Shown: positions 6,806-11,068 of the stretch, piece by piece | Position numbering within the stretch: the stretch's first letter is position 1 | Layout: each line of letters opens with the position of its first letter | DNA from: JADJPL01 sp041183125 | GTDB taxonomy: Bacteria > Bacteroidota > Bacteroidia > Chitinophagales > Saprospiraceae | Assembly (NCBI GenBank): GCA_041183125.1 | Contig: JBEGMH010000289.1 | Coordinates: 1 to 11,068, forward strand | Direction of reading: 5' to 3' | DNA length: 11,068 nt | The notes under the pieces: model-generated | Told to the model about the DNA's origin: nothing | Databases searched by the model: none | What the model saw: only the letters and a program-made list of their open reading frames with translations | Translations under genes and position numbers: made by a program

Positions 6806-9800
6806 ATGCGAAATGCCTGCCTGCCTGCTATTCTGGCATCTGCCGTTCTTGTTGCAGCCTCTTTTTCCTGCAAAAGAGGGACCGGGGAGCTTCGATCCCT
6901 GACGGATGTAAACCCGTTTGTATATGGCTATACTTCTGGGGTGGTGTCCAAAGCCAGCGCCGTCCGTATCCAGTTTGCCGAAACGGTGGTCGAGCCGGGT
7001 GAGGTGGGCCGAGCAGCTCAGAAAGACCTGCTCGAGATTTCCCCCTCGGTAGAGGGCACCCTGGTCTGGGAAGACGAGCGTACCCTGCGCTTTGATCCCG
7101 AAACGCCTCTGCCTGCGGCTACTACTTTTTCCGTACAGGTCGCCGTGCAAAAAGCCATCCCCCGCGCAAAAGGGGAGGATGCGGATTTTGCGTTTGCGTT
7201 CCGCACCCGCGACCAGTTTGCCCGGGCAAGTGTAGACGGTCTTTTTTACCCCAATGAAAGGGACTATAGCCGCATCCAAATCCGGGGCACTGTGCGCACC
7301 GCAGACCAGGCAGAGCCCGAAGCCGTAAGCAAAATGCTGGAAGCGAGCCAAAGGGGCAGCACCCTGAAAGTAGCCTGGGAGCACAGCACCGATCGCATGA
7401 CCCATTACTTCCGCATTGACGGGGCCTCGAGGGGCGAGCGCGAAAGCGAGGTGTCGTTCCGCTGGAGCGGAAAGCCCATCGGGGCACCGCTCGATGAAAA
7501 AGAAACCCTAACCATCCCCGCCCTGGGCGATTTCACCCTGCTGGATGCCGAGGTCGTACAGGGGGAAGAGCAGTACGTACTCTGCGAGTTCTCCGACCCG
7601 CTGCTCTCCGACCAGGTACTCGACGGCTTGCTCGCCCTGGAGGGCTATGAGGGCGCATTGCGCTACCTGATCGAAAGCAACCGCGTGCGCGTATACCCTG
7701 AAAACAGCCTGTACGGTTCGTTCCGCCTCGCCGCACGGCAAGGGCTGCGCAACTCGAAAGACGCGGATATCCGCCAGGAGGCTTTTTACGACCTGCGCTT
7801 CGAATCGGTCGAACCACAGGTCCGACTGACCGGCAACGGCGTAATCATGCCCCGTTCAAACGGCCTCCGCTTCCCCTTCGAAGCCGTTGGCCTGACCTCT
7901 GTGGACGTGGAGGTCTTCAAAATCTACCACAACAATATCCTGCAATTCCTACAGGACAATGCCATAGACGGGAACTACGACCTCTACAAAGTGGGCCGCA
8001 TCGTCCTGCAGCAGAAAGTAAACCTCGAAAGCCTCAACCCCAATGCGGAGCCGGGCCAGTGGCACACCTACGCCCTGGACCTCGAAAAACTGGTCGGCCA
8101 GGATGAACAGGCTATCTACTCCATCCGCATCGGGTTCCGGCCGGAGTACGCCGCGCTGGATTGCATGAAGCAGCAGGGCGCAAAAGAGGAGGATGCCTTC
8201 ACACGGCCGCCCAAGTCCCTGGAATTCGAAGAGGAGGAGGAAGTGAAAAGCATCCTGGATTACTGGTACGGTGCAGAAGGTTGGACGGACGAGTACAACT
8301 GGGACAACAGAGACAACCCCTGCGCGTCGGAATACTACCACTCCGACCGTTTTGTGCAGCGCAATGTACTGGCCTCCAACCTGGGCCTGATCGCCAAATC
8401 AGGCGGCAACCAGGAAGTGTGGGCCGTGGCCACCGACCTGCGGAGTGCCGAACCGATGTCCCGCGTCGAACTAGAACTCTACGATTACCAGCATCAACTG
8501 ATCGGAAAAGGAACCAGTGACCAGGAGGGCATGGCCCGTGTCTCCTACAAAGGCAAGCCCTTCCTCCTGTTGGCCAAACAGGGAAAGGAGCGGGGCTACC
8601 TGCGCCTGACAGACGGAGAAGCGCTGGATATCAGCCGCTTCGACGTAGATGGGGCAGCGGTACAAAAGGGCTTGAAAGGCTTTCTCTACGGGGAACGCGG
8701 GGTATGGCGCCCCGGGGATTCCGTTTTCCTGAATTTTGTGCTCGACGATCGCAGCGGTAAACTGCCGGAGAGCTACCCGATCAGCGTCGAACTGTTCAAC
8801 GCGCGCGGCCAGTTGCAGGAAAAACGGACGACCTCCCGCAGCGTGGGCGGGATTTATCCCCTGCATTTTGCTACGCGCAGGGACGCACCTACGGGCAACT
8901 GGCAGGTGAAAGTCAAAGCGGGAGGGGCTTTGTTTGAAAAAGTGCTCAAAATAGAAACCGTCAAGCCCAACCGTATCGAAATAGACCTCGCATTCGGGAA
9001 GAAAAGGCTCGGGGCGTCTGCGGAAGGACTCTCCGGCAAGCTCCAGGCCCAGTGGTTGCACGGGGCACCTGCCTCGGGGATGTCCGCTATCGTAGAAGCA
9101 CAGCTCTCTGCCGCAAAGACATCCTTCCCTAAATTTCCTTCCTTCTCGTTCAACGACCCCGCCCGGAAACTGGAGTCCGGCGACCCCATCGTGCTGTTTG
9201 ACGGCAAACTCGACGGGACCGGGGCGGCTACCGTATCCGCGGGCGCCCTCTCCGTCCGGGATGCCCCGGGGATGCTAAACGCCGCTTTCCGCACGCGGGT
9301 ATTTGAACCGGGCGGGGATTTCAGCACGGACAATGTCGTGCTGTCCTACTCGCCCTACCCGGCCTACGCAGGCGTGGAGATCCCCAAAAACAAGTACGGC
9401 GAACCACAAATCGAAACGGGGAAGAGCACCCCGCTCCGCTTCGCCCTGGCCGACCCGGAGGGCAAGCCCCTGGCCAACCGCACCCTGAGCGTGGGCGTCT
9501 ATGCCGTCGAGTGGCGCTGGTGGTGGGACCAGTACGATGAGCAGATGTCGAACTACAACTCGAGTACCCACTACAATGCCAAAGGACGTTTTTCCGTGAA
9601 TACCAACGCACAGGGCATCGCCACCTGGCCGTTCGCCATGAAACAGTGGGGAAGGTACCTGGTGCGGGTATGCGACGAACAGGGGGGCCACTGTGCCGGT
9701 GGGTTTATCTACGTAGGCAACCCCTGGCAGGGGGGCGCTGAGGATGCAGGCTACCGCGATGTGGCTGCGATGTTGAACTTCAAGAGCGATAAAGAGTCGT

Positions 9801-11068
9801 ATAAACCGGGCGAAACAGCTACCCTGACCATCCCGGGGGGTAAATCGGGCCGTATCCTGGTCTCCATAGAAAACGGTACGCGCGTGCTGCAGGCGTTCTG
9901 GGCGTCCTCCAAACCGGGCGAAAATCAGGTCTCCTTCAAGGTGACCCCCGAAATGGCCCCCAACGTATATGCCCACGTCTCCCTTCTGCAGCCCCACGGG
10001 CAGGTGGCCAACGACCTGCCGATCCGCCTCTACGGCGTAGCGCCTATCCAGGTGGAAGACCCCGCCACGCGCCTCCTGCCGGAAATCAAAATGCCGGCCG
10101 TACTCAAACCGGAGCAGAGCTTTCAGGTAGAAGTACGGGAGAAAACGGGCAAGGCCATGGCCTACACCCTCGCTGTCGTGGATGAGGGCCTGCTCGGCCT
10201 GACCCGCTTCCAAACCCCCGACCCCAGAGAGGTGTTCTACGCCCGCGAAGCGCTCGGCGTCCATTCCTGGGACTTGTACAACTCGGTACTGGGCGCGTAT
10301 GGCGGAGCCTTGGAAAACGTCGTCGCCATCGGCGGCGACCAGGCGCTGGACCCCTCCGCCCTCAACAACACGGCCAACCGATTCGAACCCGTGGTGCGCC
10401 ACTTCGGGCCGTTCGAGCTGAAACCCGGTGCCGGCGCAACCCACCGCATCGCCATGCCGAACTACGTAGGGGCCGTGCGCGTCATGGTCGTGGCCGCCTC
10501 CAAGGGCGCTTATGGCAAAGCGGAACAACGGGCTAAAGTACAAAACCCGCTCATGGTCCTGGCCACCGCACCGCGCGTGCTCTCCCCCGGCGATGTGTTC
10601 CAGATTCCGGTCAACGTATTCGCCAATGAGGCCGGAATGGGGAATGTGCAGGTCAGCATCCGCGACAAAAGTGGAAAAACCGCGCCGGATGGGGCCTCCA
10701 GCGCCTCCTTGCGCTTCGCGAAAACCGGCAGCCAGATGGCGTTCTTCCCCGTCCGGGTGAAGAATACCAAAGGGGTCGCCCGCTTTGAAATCACCGCTAC
10801 CAGCAATGGCGAAAAGGCGCGGCAGGAAATTGAAATCGAAATCCGAAACCCCAACCCCTACACGACGACCGTGTACTCGGAAGTCCTGGAACCCGGCGAG
10901 TCCTGGAACCCGGACCTCGTGCCCGTCGGCGTGCCCGGCACCCAAAGCGGACTCCTCGAAGTGAGCGCCGTGCTGCCCCTCAACCTGGGCAAGCGACTGG
11001 ACTACCTGCTCCAATATCCATACGGCTGTCTGGAACAGACGGTGTCGGCGGGCTTCCCGCAGTTGTTC
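6806..11068 (+). CDS. Alpha-2-macroglobulin family lipoprotein with thioester motif (3' end missing)
   Basis: The frame is open for 1421 codons to the window edge. The N-terminus is a lipoprotein signal peptide with lipid-attachment Cys22 (AASFSCKRG); no acidic export signal follows, so the mature protein probably faces the periplasm. Residues about 35-135 resemble a Big_5/SbsA-type Ig domain. An acidic run (E475-E479) lies in the middle part. An MG2 domain follows (YGERGVWRPGDSV near residue 629), then the family-typical WRWWWD near 902. The bait-region domain holds SYKPGETATLTIP near 995. The A2M domain holds VDEGLLGLTRFQTPDP near 1125 and HFGPFELKPG near 1196. The thioester motif PYGCLEQT has C1408 and Q1411. 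Bacterial members trap proteases covalently after bait cleavage and often sit beside pbpC, which would lie outside this window. The thioester falls later than in E. coli YfhM (near 1180), so the N-terminal part is longer. No Shine-Dalgarno is seen; the start is chosen by the signal peptide. Confidence 0.95.
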   Translation, partial: MRNACLPAILASAVLVAASFSCKRGTGELRSLTDVNPFVYGYTSGVVSKASAVRIQFAETVVEPGEVGRAAQKDLLEISPSVEGTLVWEDERTLRFDPETPLPAATTFSVQVAVQKAIPRAKGEDADFAFAFRTRDQFARASVDGLFYPNERDYSRIQIRGTVRTADQAEPEAVSKMLEASQRGSTLKVAWEHSTDRMTHYFRIDGASRGERESEVSFRWSGKPIGAPLDEKETLTIPALGDFTLLDAEVVQGEEQYVLCEFSDPLLSDQVLDGLLALEGYEGALRYLIESNRVRVYPENSLYGSFRLAARQGLRNSKDADIRQEAFYDLRFESVEPQVRLTGNGVIMPRSNGLRFPFEAVGLTSVDVEVFKIYHNNILQFLQDNAIDGNYDLYKVGRIVLQQKVNLESLNPNAEPGQWHTYALDLEKLVGQDEQAIYSIRIGFRPEYAALDCMKQQGAKEEDAFTRPPKSLEFEEEEEVKSILDYWYGAEGWTDEYNWDNRDNPCASEYYHSDRFVQRNVLASNLGLIAKSGGNQEVWAVATDLRSAEPMSRVELELYDYQHQLIGKGTSDQEGMARVSYKGKPFLLLAKQGKERGYLRLTDGEALDISRFDVDGAAVQKGLKGFLYGERGVWRPGDSVFLNFVLDDRSGKLPESYPISVELFNARGQLQEKRTTSRSVGGIYPLHFATRRDAPTGNWQVKVKAGGALFEKVLKIETVKPNRIEIDLAFGKKRLGASAEGLSGKLQAQWLHGAPASGMSAIVEAQLSAAKTSFPKFPSFSFNDPARKLESGDPIVLFDGKLDGTGAATVSAGALSVRDAPGMLNAAFRTRVFEPGGDFSTDNVVLSYSPYPAYAGVEIPKNKYGEPQIETGKSTPLRFALADPEGKPLANRTLSVGVYAVEWRWWWDQYDEQMSNYNSSTHYNAKGRFSVNTNAQGIATWPFAMKQWGRYLVRVCDEQGGHCAGGFIYVGNPWQGGAEDAGYRDVAAMLNFKSDKESYKPGETATLTIPGGKSGRILVSIENGTRVLQAFWASSKPGENQVSFKVTPEMAPNVYAHVSLLQPHGQVANDLPIRLYGVAPIQVEDPATRLLPEIKMPAVLKPEQSFQVEVREKTGKAMAYTLAVVDEGLLGLTRFQTPDPREVFYAREALGVHSWDLYNSVLGAYGGALENVVAIGGDQALDPSALNNTANRFEPVVRHFGPFELKPGAGATHRIAMPNYVGAVRVMVVAASKGAYGKAEQRAKVQNPLMVLATAPRVLSPGDVFQIPVNVFANEAGMGNVQVSIRDKSGKTAPDGASSASLRFAKTGSQMAFFPVRVKNTKGVARFEITATSNGEKARQEIEIEIRNPNPYTTTVYSEVLEPGESWNPDLVPVGVPGTQSGLLEVSAVLPLNLGKRLDYLLQYPYGCLEQTVSAGFPQLF
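6814..6828 (+). repeat. TGCC tetranucleotide repeat (3.75 copies) in the signal-peptide region
   Basis: Three full TGCC units and a partial fourth lie in codons 3-8 of the alpha-2-macroglobulin gene. Gain or loss of one unit would shift the frame within the signal peptide. The tract is short for a phase-variable locus, so this may be chance in GC-rich coding sequence. Confidence 0.5.

Noticed and set aside
6508..7002. A 164-codon + strand frame beginning in the dabB to alpha-2-macroglobulin gap
   Set aside because: It starts at GTG, overlaps the lipoprotein signal peptide in another frame, and its low-complexity composition resembles no family.
6403..7373. The 13-base word ACCCTGAAAGTAG occurs at 6403-6415 and again at 7361-7373
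   Set aside because: The second copy is ordinary coding sequence without the inverted partner; similarity ends at both edges, so chance is the simplest reading.
9275..11014. A 579-codon open frame on the - strand
   Set aside because: It lies wholly antisense to the well-supported alpha-2-macroglobulin gene and shows no family motif. Long antisense frames are common in GC-rich genes with strong codon bias.

Overview
The window reads as a piece of a fairly GC-rich Bacteroidota chromosome. The clues are a promoter of the Bacteroidota type (TTG, 20 bases, TAcaTTTG), start codons without Shine-Dalgarno sequences, a DUF2490 outer-membrane-type protein, and a very large lipoprotein of the bacterial alpha-2-macroglobulin family. 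The genus cannot be named from the sequence. All convincing genes lie on the + strand, and genes run off both ends.

Region 1 (1-6327) is a compact four-gene cluster for inorganic carbon. It holds the 3' two thirds of a SulP-family anion transporter with a C-terminal STAS domain (1-1097), a secreted DUF2490 protein that is probably an outer-membrane beta-barrel (1143-1913), dabA (1910-4453) and dabB (4459-6327). DabA is the zinc-containing, carbonic-anhydrase-like subunit, and DabB is the proton-conducting NuoL-like membrane subunit; together they form the DAB/Mps type of energised CO2-to-bicarbonate trap. Spacing is 45 bases, then a 4-base ATGA overlap, then 5 bases, so the last three genes are almost certainly co-transcribed and SulP probably belongs with them. 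The cluster would supply bicarbonate to the cytoplasm, either for carboxylation reactions in a heterotroph or for autotrophy; the window does not say which.

Region 2 (6328-6805) is a 478-base gap without a convincing gene, and the least ordinary part of the window. It begins with a good Bacteroidota promoter whose predicted start falls at the base of a perfect 7-bp hairpin. The roughly 400-base leader that follows contains a perfect 12-bp inverted repeat 149 bases apart. Its interior can be hand-folded into several nested helices, and its 3' arm has a competing downstream partner. This is the best candidate here for an undescribed element: a structured regulatory leader or a small RNA. It matches no RNA class that I recognise.

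Region 3 (6806-11068) is the first 1421 codons of a thioester-containing alpha-2-macroglobulin-like lipoprotein, a periplasmic protease trap. The gene is open to the window edge and is cut off just after the CLEQ thioester motif.
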